From Cladocopium goreaui (Eukaryota > Sar > Dinophyceae > Suessiales > Symbiodiniaceae), in the NCBI GenBank assembly GCA_947184155.2, contig CAMXCT020001512.1, positions 1 to 64,000 on the forward strand: a stretch of DNA of 64,000 nucleotides, given 5' to 3'. Both the position numbers and the translations under genes were made by a program. The notes under the pieces are model-generated. The model did not search any database. It saw only the letters and a program-made list of their open reading frames with translations, and was not told where the DNA came from. Positions 1 through 8,655 of the stretch are shown here, piece after piece. How positions within the stretch are numbered: the stretch's first letter is position 1; the number at the start of each line of letters is the position of its first letter.

Positions 1-1
1 T

Positions 2-3000
2 GACTCGAAAGCACCCAAAGCCGATCGCCTCGAGGACCAGGTCATTCCGCAGACACCCAAAGCTGTGCCTCTTGAGTCCAGATTGCATCCGCCACAAGAT
101 GAGTACGAATACGAACCAGGTACGCCTCTACCAGCCGACAGCGATGTCGAGCCTGATGCACCCGAAGCGCCCGTATTTCCAGATCTCAAATTGACCCCTA
201 AAGGTGAAATAATTCCAGATGGACATCATTGGGATGGTCACCGGATTGTACGTAACTACAAAGGTTCAAAGCGTCCGGAGGGGATCGACTCAGAATTGTG
301 GAAGATGTTAGGACCCCAAGATAGGAAGTTGATCATCGAGGAAGAAGCAAAGAAAGCAGCCAAGGAGCAGGAGGAAAAGCCAGCATCTTCGTCTGGCAGC
401 AAGGGCAAAAAGAAGAAGTCTTCGCCGGCCCGGCTTGAGGCAACTCAACGCCCTCCTGCAACTGCAAAGCTCGTAGGCAATGTTTGGGAAATTATTCCAG
501 CCACTTCCCAAAAGTTTTCCGTGCCGGCAATGCCAAAAGTTGCCGCGCCTGCCACAATTGAGCACCGGCCTCGAATTAGAGAGCTCGTCAGAGAGAAGAT
601 CAAGGAACTTGAGTTCAAGGTCGCACTCGAGCTTTTCGCTTCAGTTGCTAGGCTTGTATCAAAAGATGAGATTGCCAGCAACCCCAAGGCCAAAGCCGCC
701 CTTGATAAGGAGTGGGATAATCTCCGTAATAAGGGTGTTTGGGATGAGAAGCGTGTTCGTGAATGCCGCGACATAGTAGCTGAGGCTCGTCGCAATGGCC
801 AAACTGTGCACCTAGGTCGAATCTTTGAGGCTTGCTATGAGAAGGGCTCTGAATTGCCTGAATCAGACCCTCGCCGGAAGTTCAAGGGTAGGACGGTTTT
901 CCAAGGGAACAATGTCAGGGACGAGAATTCTGATCACGCACTCTTCAACGAGTTAGGCTCTTCCCCAGCATCCATGGAAGCAGCAAAGCTGCTAGATGCT
1001 TTTGGTAGTCAGCCCGGGTTTTCCAAACAGCAGGCAGATGCAATCCAAGCCTACATACAAGCCCTCTTCACAGGGGTGCCCACATGGTTGTCACTTCCAC
1101 GCAACAGATGGCCCAAAGATTGGGAGAAAAAGTACTGGCAACCCATGGTTCCTATGTTACTTGCCCTTTATGGTCATCCTGATAGCGGGGGTATTTGGGA
1201 AAATCATCTCAATAGCCGTGTGGTGAAACAGGGTTGGAAGCAAATTTTACCTGACATTTGGCATTCAATTTTTCATCATCAAGAGCTCAACTGTCTTTTG
1301 GTTGTGTATGTAGATGACTTCAAGATGGCTGGCCCCACTGCTAATCTGGAAAAGGCATGGGCAAGCGTCAAGGCTGCAGTGAACATTGGTGATCCTGAGC
1401 CATATGACCGCTACTTTGGCTGTATGCACCGTGAATTCCAAAACATCCGGTTGCCTTCGCAGGCACACCCTTTCGCATTCGCCTTTGAAGCCAAGAAGTC
1501 AGCAGCCGCACAACACAGAACACAAGACTGGTGGGAGCATGATGAAACCAACATGGCATGGATAAGACACCACATTCAACCCCGCAAAAGATTGTACCAG
1601 CCGGTTGATGAGGGGGGAGATGTAACTTGTAAAAATTCGAGTCGCATTACTTTCTTTGACAAAAAGGTCACATTGAAAAGTTGTCCTAGCATCACCGACG
1701 GGAACAATCAGGGGGGCTATGATGTTTATACAGATGATTGGAAAACATCTAGCAATCAAACAAATGAATTCTGGACAGGAAAAACAGTTTTCTGTTACGG
1801 ACAAGATGGACCTGACAAATTCAAGCAGTTTGCAATGGCAAGTAAAGCCAGACCAGGACCACATCGCGACAAACGCGAGGCGAAAAAGGAAGCCAAGGCC
1901 TCTAAGTTCAAGGGGGTTGATCACGCTGTGAAGACAAAAGCTGGCGTCATGGCCAAGCCCGTGAACTTAGTGAGGTATGACATGAGTGATTTCCTGGGGT
2001 CCTGCGTAGAAAACTATTGTAGTCTCGCAAAAGTCAGCCCATCGTCCTTAAAAGAGGTGCCAACACCATTCACAGATGCTGGCATCGCACGGCCCACACT
2101 CAGTGAAGATGAAAAGCCTGGCAAACTCCAGCCAGTGGCCAGCAAGATCTTGATGAAGATACTCTTTGCCGCCAGAATGGCAAGGTTCGATTTGTTGCGT
2201 GCCACACAAAGCTTAGCATCAAGAGTGACAAAATGGTCCATAGAATGCGATGTTGCTTTGCATAGATTGGTGTCATACATTCATTGTACAAAGCACCATT
2301 TCCTAGAGGGTTTCATTGGGGATGCCTTTGATGAATGCCAACTCTGGCTTTTTGCCGACGCAGATCATGCAGGCGAACATGATAGCAAGAGTACCACTGG
2401 CAGTGCCATTGTGCTTGTAGGCCCCAACACATATTACCCCTTAAATGCATTCAGTAAGAAACAAACGGTTGTTGCAATATCTTCAACTGAGGCTGAGGTA
2501 GTTGCCGCAAATCACAGCATGAGAGCTGAGGGCATTCCAATGCTGGCCCTGTTTGAGCAGTTGAACCTTTTCAAGAAGCTACAGGGTAAGCCAGCTCGCG
2601 ATGCCGCGAAGCCCCAAGAAGATGCCGTGTTCACTAGGATCCACCCTGAAATTGATGAAATCCGTAATGGGAACGTCGATACAGGTTGTAGTGCAGCGGA
2701 CATCAACTCCCTCAAGGCCAGTTTCCCTGAATTTTATCAAGTCAAATTTATGGAGGACAACCAGGCGACTATTACAGTCATGTCCACCGGTTCATCAGCA
2801 TCCATGAGACACATGAACAAAACACAAAACATCAACTTCAAATGGTTGAAACAGCAATTTGAATGTAAACAGTTCGATCTTCTCAACGTAGGAACCAGTT
2901 TCCAAGTTGCAGACATTCTTACAAAACCTTTTACCCGACCAGCCCTTTGGTTGCATGCCATTCATCTCATTGGCATTGGCCCGACAAAGGTGAAAGAAGC

Positions 3001-6000
3001 AGCAGCCCGCCACACCGCGGTGCCGAACTCCACTAAGGTGCCAAAACTAGCAACCGCTGCCGGGAATCAGGGGGGCTCCCAAAAGTCTTTTAAGCCCAGA
3101 ATGTTGATCGAATTTTGCTGCTCTAATGATTCGAAGCTTAGTACCCCAAGAAAGTCCAATGAAGATTGCCACTGCATTAGGGTTACCGAAAAAGAAGATG
3201 GTACCACTACCAGCTGTCGGCAACGGCTAGCCTCCCAAGTCCAAGATTTCAGAAATGATTTCAATGATGGCACTTTGATACTTTACGCATCATTGCCTTG
3301 TGTTGGAGGTAGCCCATGGGGGAACGTGAATGGCCTTACTGTTGAGGGTCAAGAAAGAATCAAAGAGCAACAAAAACAGTTTACCAAGTTGTTCAAATAT
3401 TTTGTCAAACTTGTGGATGAAGTTTATGATGAACGAACCTTGATAGCATTTGAACTGTCCAAGAATTGCAAATATTGGAGATGGCCGATGGTTAGAAAAT
3501 TCCTCATAGAACGATCCATGACTACTCATCACTTTGATGGTTGCATGTTGGGTGTTCTTGGAAACAACGGTCAACCAATGAAGAAAAGTTGGACCATTGC
3601 AGGAAACTTCAAAGAACTTGCGGTGTTAGACTCATTCAAATGTGATGGCAAACATGAGCATGATCAAAGTAGGGGCAAAGCTCTTAAACTTGCTGAGAAC
3701 TATACCTTCAAGTTGACTGACATGCTCCATGAGTGTTTCCGGGTAGCTGTGGTGGGCCAAACATCTAAAAGGATTTCACCCGCTGTCATTCGTGCCTGTC
3801 CTGCTAAAATGGCTGACTCGCGATATGCCACAGCACACCCGGCCAGCCGCGAGGCTGCGCTCGAAGCCACACGTGAGGCTAACAAAGAAGCATGGTTGCT
3901 CCTTCACAATCGCATTTTGTTTGCATTGGCCATGCGCAATGAAGGTGAGAATCAGGCTGCTCAGGACCTCGTGGATGGACTGATGACTGAATGGACGCCG
4001 GCTTCGGCCCTGAGGTTCTACGGTCGAGAGGATCCGCTTGCAGAATACCTTAGCTTCTGCTTTTTGCCAAAGGAGTCCCACATTGAAAAGATCATGTTGC
4101 CAGAGATGCCCGTCAATGATGTAATCTGGATCTTAGTCTCTGACTCGTCATGTGCATTGATCACAGGGCGTAGGAAAACACTTAAGAAGTTTGACCTGTC
4201 CGAGCATTACCGGCAGCGCAAGCCTAAGTATGTGACTGAGTTCATCCATGAGATGCTCTGGGGCAAGACTCTGCAAAAGCTGGTCAAGCGTGGGATTGAA
4301 TTGGCCGCGGACGCCCGCGAGCGCTATCCTGATGCACGCATCAACCTGCATTTGTCCTGGTTCGGAAATGAATTGGTAGGAGAGGATGGGATTGCCCAAA
4401 ATCCAAATTGGCCGTACGACGGCCCCAACGGGCACTGGCCCACGATCCTGGATGATTGTGAGCGCCACTTGACATGGTTTGTCAACAAGGCCCGGGAGTT
4501 GGATTTGCAGTCGGCCGGTCTCACGACCGCGCCTTGGAGCGCAGATTACGGCATCCATCCTATCTTTGACCAGTTCTTTGATGTTTTGGAGCCCCGATTT
4601 AAAGCTCTAACCAGCAGCCCGCAAGGGCTTGCCAATCCGAAGTATCCGTGGCTGAAAGCAAAGGGGTACGCCGATGCAATGGAATTCAGAGACCAGTGGC
4701 ATTTCGCCAACTCTGAAGAAAATCGCACGCGTCTTGCTGCCTATTGGACAGCTACCCTTTTCGCAATTGATTGCGGCTGGCGGGTTGGTCGGATTGGTTT
4801 GCAGCTTACTGAGTGTGGCCAGGAAACATGGGATGATTTGCGGAGGAACATGAGCGCCGTCCTGGACGAGCTGCCAAGATCCTATCAGGAGACATGTGCA
4901 AACATCACCAAGTTGCTTTTTGGAGAGTCCCGAAGACACATCACGCCGACGGGCAGGTCATTCACCAAGGAGGACGTCGAAGCTCAACAACCAGACACCG
5001 AGGACTACATCGACACCAAAACGATGCCTTCTGGCACGTTTGCTGAGCCTCCCAAAGATGACCCTCCAAAGGCCGCCGGCGACGGCGAGCCCGCTGCATC
5101 CAGCAGAGCAACAATCCTGGTCCAAACGGCTGAGGTCATGTTGAAGTCGCGGCCGAAAGCAGCACCAGCACCATTGGATGAGCCTGCAGATGACAAGAGA
5201 GCCACATCCAGCCAGTACCAGCCGCAGGCAACTGCGCGCTTAGAGGGACATGCATCCGGCCACGTGAAAGCATATTGGATGGAAGAGCATTTGCCTGAAT
5301 ACCAATATACAATTGTGACCAATGCAGACGGGGACGATGTGCCCGGTATCCTCTTTGAAGGTACGGCGTATGAGCTGGAGCTGATATCGGCATCCGACGT
5401 TGAGACCATTGCTGGCCAGACTCGTGTCGACAAGAAATTTTCTGATTTTGCAACTCGTGTCAACAAAGTTTGCAGGGGGCATGGATCCTGTGCCAAGGTG
5501 CCAATGGACAAAGACCTTTGGATTGACTTGGAGGATTTTGCCAAAGCCTTCCGCAAGGAAGTGCCCCCAGATGTTTTCATCACTGTCTCAAACCTGTTTG
5601 GCACCGCAATGAAGATCGACAAGCATGGCAAGAGTAGGTTCCAATTCTTGTGTGCAAAGATCTCCCATTTTCCTGTCGACAATGGCCTAGGCATGCCGTA
5701 TTATCCTGTAAAAATCCGTGCAATTCAGGGTCATTCCGAAGCTGCCTTGAAAACCGCAGGGGGTCTTTATGCCAATTCAACCATGGTGTATTGCTCAAAC
5801 CAAGTATCCCCCGAGCGAAAAGCCGCCTTCACTGGCGTGCCCTTGTGTGCCATGACTGAGGTCCCTGAGGTTGTCTTCCATCGCACGATGAGAAGCAGCT
5901 GGAAGAGCATCGCACAGAACGGCCTGATCCCAGGCGGCGGTGACACAGTCAACAGTGGCCGTGCTCATATCTACATGGCAGAACACTGTATCGGCCTGTA

Positions 6001-6079
6001 TCGGCACACAGGGGTATCGGTCTGGATTAAGAGCAAAATGTCCAGTCGAAGTCAAAATCGCGATGCGGCAAGCAGTTGA
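2..6079 (+). CDS. Copia pol (RT-RNase H) fused to methyltransferase-like, SGNH-like and Tpt1-like domains, 5' partial
   Basis: No stop precedes the first codons, so the frame enters from outside the window; residues below are counted from the GTG at 65. Residues 1-160 are a proline/lysine-rich linker. Residues 165-500 are a Copia RT, with motif-A aspartate near 325 and YVDD at 415-418. RNase H spans about 760-965: Asp765, the STEAE glutamate, the EDNQ aspartate and the ADILTKPF tail. Residues 1008-1240 look like a C5-methyltransferase Rossmann domain (IEFCCSNDS as motif I, SLPCVGGSPW as motif IV, FELSKN in the motif VI position). Residues 1345-1510 have SGNH-like blocks (VSDSS, WFGNEL, DYGIHP). 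Residues 1785-1990 match Tpt1/KptA, including the family signature IRAIQGHS and FHRTMRSSW. The frame leaves Tpt1 homology near 6011 and stops at 6077-6079. RT and RNase H are secure and Tpt1 nearly so; the methyltransferase and SGNH calls rest on short motifs. Confidence 0.85.
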   Translation, partial: DSKAPKADRLEDQVIPQTPKAVPLESRLHPPQDEYEYEPGTPLPADSDVEPDAPEAPVFPDLKLTPKGEIIPDGHHWDGHRIVRNYKGSKRPEGIDSELWKMLGPQDRKLIIEEEAKKAAKEQEEKPASSSGSKGKKKKSSPARLEATQRPPATAKLVGNVWEIIPATSQKFSVPAMPKVAAPATIEHRPRIRELVREKIKELEFKVALELFASVARLVSKDEIASNPKAKAALDKEWDNLRNKGVWDEKRVRECRDIVAEARRNGQTVHLGRIFEACYEKGSELPESDPRRKFKGRTVFQGNNVRDENSDHALFNELGSSPASMEAAKLLDAFGSQPGFSKQQADAIQAYIQALFTGVPTWLSLPRNRWPKDWEKKYWQPMVPMLLALYGHPDSGGIWENHLNSRVVKQGWKQILPDIWHSIFHHQELNCLLVVYVDDFKMAGPTANLEKAWASVKAAVNIGDPEPYDRYFGCMHREFQNIRLPSQAHPFAFAFEAKKSAAAQHRTQDWWEHDETNMAWIRHHIQPRKRLYQPVDEGGDVTCKNSSRITFFDKKVTLKSCPSITDGNNQGGYDVYTDDWKTSSNQTNEFWTGKTVFCYGQDGPDKFKQFAMASKARPGPHRDKREAKKEAKASKFKGVDHAVKTKAGVMAKPVNLVRYDMSDFLGSCVENYCSLAKVSPSSLKEVPTPFTDAGIARPTLSEDEKPGKLQPVASKILMKILFAARMARFDLLRATQSLASRVTKWSIECDVALHRLVSYIHCTKHHFLEGFIGDAFDECQLWLFADADHAGEHDSKSTTGSAIVLVGPNTYYPLNAFSKKQTVVAISSTEAEVVAANHSMRAEGIPMLALFEQLNLFKKLQGKPARDAAKPQEDAVFTRIHPEIDEIRNGNVDTGCSAADINSLKASFPEFYQVKFMEDNQATITVMSTGSSASMRHMNKTQNINFKWLKQQFECKQFDLLNVGTSFQVADILTKPFTRPALWLHAIHLIGIGPTKVKEAAARHTAVPNSTKVPKLATAAGNQGGSQKSFKPRMLIEFCCSNDSKLSTPRKSNEDCHCIRVTEKEDGTTTSCRQRLASQVQDFRNDFNDGTLILYASLPCVGGSPWGNVNGLTVEGQERIKEQQKQFTKLFKYFVKLVDEVYDERTLIAFELSKNCKYWRWPMVRKFLIERSMTTHHFDGCMLGVLGNNGQPMKKSWTIAGNFKELAVLDSFKCDGKHEHDQSRGKALKLAENYTFKLTDMLHECFRVAVVGQTSKRISPAVIRACPAKMADSRYATAHPASREAALEATREANKEAWLLLHNRILFALAMRNEGENQAAQDLVDGLMTEWTPASALRFYGREDPLAEYLSFCFLPKESHIEKIMLPEMPVNDVIWILVSDSSCALITGRRKTLKKFDLSEHYRQRKPKYVTEFIHEMLWGKTLQKLVKRGIELAADARERYPDARINLHLSWFGNELVGEDGIAQNPNWPYDGPNGHWPTILDDCERHLTWFVNKARELDLQSAGLTTAPWSADYGIHPIFDQFFDVLEPRFKALTSSPQGLANPKYPWLKAKGYADAMEFRDQWHFANSEENRTRLAAYWTATLFAIDCGWRVGRIGLQLTECGQETWDDLRRNMSAVLDELPRSYQETCANITKLLFGESRRHITPTGRSFTKEDVEAQQPDTEDYIDTKTMPSGTFAEPPKDDPPKAAGDGEPAASSRATILVQTAEVMLKSRPKAAPAPLDEPADDKRATSSQYQPQATARLEGHASGHVKAYWMEEHLPEYQYTIVTNADGDDVPGILFEGTAYELELISASDVETIAGQTRVDKKFSDFATRVNKVCRGHGSCAKVPMDKDLWIDLEDFAKAFRKEVPPDVFITVSNLFGTAMKIDKHGKSRFQFLCAKISHFPVDNGLGMPYYPVKIRAIQGHSEAALKTAGGLYANSTMVYCSNQVSPERKAAFTGVPLCAMTEVPEVVFHRTMRSSWKSIAQNGLIPGGGDTVNSGRAHIYMAEHCIGLYRHTGVSVWIKSKMSSRSQNRDAASS

Positions 6080-7667
6080 AGCTGGTGTCATCTTTAGTCG
6101 CACAGAAATGGATGGTATTTTGTGTTCAGAACGCATTCCACCGCAGTTTCTGGTCAGCATCTCAGAAGAAGGACAGGTGCTTTGGACCCGCGCCGAGAGC
6201 AATCTCGAGCCCAGTTCATGGACAGGCGCGGAATCAGCCTCAGCACCGAAATCCAAAGCGGTCACCCTGACTGCCCGAGATGATGCAAATGACGACCCAA
6301 TGGATGACACCAGCACGGGGCGACCCGATGCCAAGTCCACTGATGATGATGCAGCCACTGCCTCAATGCAAGTTGACCAGCCGCCCGCAAGGACGCGCCG
6401 TGTTTACATTGCACCTAAGTACTGCGAACCTTTCATGGGCTCCTGTCCCCTCTGCCAGGTTGAGTACGTCAGTGGCCAAGTGACATGCACCACATGTGGG
6501 TTTGAGCCACTCCCAGTGGACGAAAGTGGCGATACAAAAGATGCCAACAAACCCAACAGGAGGACCCGTATCCTTGAACGGCGAATGCAAAGTCTCGCCG
6601 GGTTCGGAATGTTTGGGAAGATGAGCGGAAGCTTGCTGACAGCCTTGACGGAAGAGCAAGCCAACCTGCTACGCCGAGAACTGGGCCCCAGGGGAATCAC
6701 ATCCGTGGAATCAGCAGTCCTCAAAGACTGCCGCGACAGGCATCGACGTGCAAAAGCGCTGGGCTACGAGGACGTGGAAGACAGATACTCCAGCGACGTC
6801 ACTTTTTGCGACCGCATCCACGGTGAGGGGAAGGACCTGCAGGACTGCATATTTGACGACATGTTCGCATATGGCAACCTCCCCGATCCCCCAAGGACCA
6901 AAGCTCAGATCTCGGCTGGCGTCGCCGCCAATGCCCAAAATGAAAACTGCTTATCTAAGTTGATTTTCATGTCCCAGCCTCGAGGTGTTGATGGTTTCCC
7001 AGTTGAGTTCCGCAAAACATGGAAGAAGGTCTGGGGTTTCATGTTCGGCCGCCACATTTTTACAGAGGATGAATATGTCAGCTACATCGGCCGTCGTGGC
7101 GCATTCCGTGGCCTGTTGACCTGGAAGGGCACTGTCCAAGTTCCTTTTGATGGCACTCTTGATTTCCTCGAAAAGGTGTATGAGGAAAACCTTCCATTGG
7201 TTCGGGGCAACCTTGAACGCAAAGAGAAGCAGAGCGCCGCTGCAAAGGCTGGAGGTCCTGGAGGTCATAAGGCCGACCCCACGGTCGCGCCCACCACTGA
7301 GCGAAAACGCAAAGCCGAAGCTGATGCATCCGTCACCACACATGATACTGCCGCCTCAAGCTCTGCTCGCGCAGATGCCTTGCACGCTGATGCCCCAGTT
7401 GACCCCAACAATGCACCATTTCTTGCACCCGAACCACCAACACCCAAAGCAGGAGCGCGACCATTCTTGGAGCCTGAGACACCGCCCACTGCAAAAGCAG
7501 CAAGCAAAGGAGTCACATCAAAGGCTGCAAGCTCCGGTCGCCCGGATGCCTCCTGGAGTTGGAATCGTGATCACTATGGTGCACGCCGAGAATGGAGTTT
7601 CTGGCGTGGGGCTTGGTATTACCGTGACGAGGCCGGCGGCCGGTGGATCTATTGGAACCGCAGGTAG
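6015..7667 (+). CDS. Continuation ORF: Tpt1 C-terminal part, zinc ribbon, unknown domain
   Basis: This frame (open from about 5940, one base on from the upstream pol frame) resumes Tpt1 homology at GLRAKCPVEVKIAM and continues through VIFSRTEMDGIL and IPPQFL, which match the end of Tpt1 domains. The join therefore needs a +1 shift near the GGGG run at 6011-6014. After an acidic linker comes a likely zinc ribbon (CPLC, then CTTC, about 6444-6505). A charged region of about 240 residues follows that I do not recognise, then a proline/alanine-rich stretch and a tryptophan/arginine-rich C terminus (about 7555-7667). Either the two frames are joined by programmed frameshifting or a one-base change split one original protein. 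No independent start codon with clear support is visible at the junction. Confidence 0.7.
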   Translation, partial: YRSGLRAKCPVEVKIAMRQAVEAGVIFSRTEMDGILCSERIPPQFLVSISEEGQVLWTRAESNLEPSSWTGAESASAPKSKAVTLTARDDANDDPMDDTSTGRPDAKSTDDDAATASMQVDQPPARTRRVYIAPKYCEPFMGSCPLCQVEYVSGQVTCTTCGFEPLPVDESGDTKDANKPNRRTRILERRMQSLAGFGMFGKMSGSLLTALTEEQANLLRRELGPRGITSVESAVLKDCRDRHRRAKALGYEDVEDRYSSDVTFCDRIHGEGKDLQDCIFDDMFAYGNLPDPPRTKAQISAGVAANAQNENCLSKLIFMSQPRGVDGFPVEFRKTWKKVWGFMFGRHIFTEDEYVSYIGRRGAFRGLLTWKGTVQVPFDGTLDFLEKVYEENLPLVRGNLERKEKQSAAAKAGGPGGHKADPTVAPTTERKRKAEADASVTTHDTAASSSARADALHADAPVDPNNAPFLAPEPPTPKAGARPFLEPETPPTAKAASKGVTSKAASSGRPDASWSWNRDHYGARREWSFWRGAWYYRDEAGGRWIYWNRR

Positions 7668-8290
7668 ACGATGATTTTCTTTTGTAGCATAGCGCAAGAT
7701 GCGGCATGGTAATGTGCCTTCCTTGCAAAGCTGCGCTGGGTTTTACGGGCTTGAGCTTTTTATAGGGACCTTTGAAAGACTGCATAAAAATGATAAAAAC
7801 CAACTAAAGAAATTTGGCTACCCGCGAGGGTATGCTCTTCTGGGTTATTCGTTCTCCGCAGTCGTCCCTGCTCGCCCGAGGGGGGTGTAAAAACTCCTGC
7901 AGTAAAACCATGTAGTATATATATATCATCGATCTACTCTGTAGCGTTGGTTCAAAAGAGCTGAGTGCTTACCGGTTTGTTGCGCCCCCATATAGTCATT
8001 GTACTATATTGTTGGCTGACCTGGTAAAATACAGGTTCACCCCATGAAATCGCATGGAAACCTTGGCTAAGCCATCTTGAAAAATCCCCTGAAATTCCAT
8101 GAAGAAACCTTGGTTAAATCATCCTTTTCAGTACCATTATATGATAAAGGTCAATCCTATGGTATCTGGAAACCAATGCATCTTTAAGGTGATACCCTAT
8201 ATTTTCAGTGGTTCTTTTATATGATATACATTCCATAAAACCATCCTTTCCCGTGGAAAATCTCCGGAAAAAACCCATTGTGTCACCCTA
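7668..8290. other. Non-coding: 3' flank of element A and AT-rich DNA
   Basis: About 240 bases after the stop resemble a 3' untranslated or LTR region (GC-rich to about 7890). A short TA run follows at 7917-7930, then AT-rich DNA with degenerate repeats of a CCATGAAA/CCTTGG type. No LTR boundary could be fixed and no gene is visible. Confidence 0.5.
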
Positions 8291-8293
8291 GGC

Positions 8294-8386
8294 ACGTTTA
8301 CGGTGACACAGCCAGAGCCGGTTTTGGTGAAGGGCTCAGGAGGCTACCTGGTAGCGTGGCACCTTGGTCGCCGAAGTCCAATTTAA
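8294..8386 (+). CDS. Candidate host exon (weak)
   Basis: A GC-richer island follows an acceptor-like CCCTAG and reads as about 30 residues (beginning TFTVTQPEPVLVKGSG) before a stop. Possible donors CTG|GTAGCG and TTG|GTCGCC lie inside it. Composition differs sharply from the surrounding AT-rich DNA. No family is recognised, and no partner exon can be joined with confidence. Confidence 0.25.
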   Translation, partial: TFTVTQPEPVLVKGSGGYLVAWHLGRRSPI

Positions 8387-8421
8387 CGAAACGACACGGG
8401 GAGCTCTTGGTGAATGGGATA

Positions 8422-8655
8422 CCCTCCGGTAAACGTTTACAGTTATGGAAATCACCAAGATTAATAGGTACATCAACTACTGATTGGTGGTGACTGGAAC
8501 ATGACTGGATGACATGACTTTCCCATCATATTGGGAATAATAATCCTATCTGACGAACTCATATTTTTCAATATTTTTCAGAGGGGTAGGTATACCACCA
8601 ACCAGACTATAAATGGGCCATTTACGATAGCAAACTGTTAGAGAAAACCGGAGGG
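8422..8655. mobile_element. F1 inverted-repeat element interrupted by an F2 element
   Basis: The ends CCCTCCGGTAAAC and AACCGGAGGG are flanked by TA on both sides (8420-8421, 8656-8657). Removing the F2 insert at 8480-8605 and one copy of its ACTA duplication leaves about 104 bp that align with other F1 copies across the junction (AATAGGTA ... CATCAACTATAAATGGGCC). Confidence 0.75.
8480..8605. mobile_element. F2 inverted-repeat element nested in F1
   Basis: It starts CTGATTGGTGG and ends CCACCAACCAG. The 4-bp direct repeat ACTA flanks it (8476-8479, 8606-8609). It contains the family core TGACGAACTCATATTTTTC followed by AGAGGGGTAGG. Confidence 0.75.

Larger units (their letters stand above)
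1..7667 (+). mobile_element. Element A: 3' portion of a Copia-type retroelement with added enzyme domains
   Basis: The segment is open from the window edge and holds Copia-type reverse transcriptase and RNase H, then a long C-terminal extension and a second ORF. Gag, protease, integrase and the 5' LTR would lie upstream of the window. The 3' LTR cannot be placed because there is no 5' copy to compare. Domain order in the extension is methyltransferase-like, SGNH-hydrolase-like, Tpt1-like, zinc ribbon. Apart from one frame change near 6011-6014 the frames are intact over 7.6 kb, which suggests a young copy. Confidence 0.8.

Noticed and set aside
5005-5694. 229-codon minus-strand frame
   Set aside because: Antisense to the Tpt1-containing part of element A.
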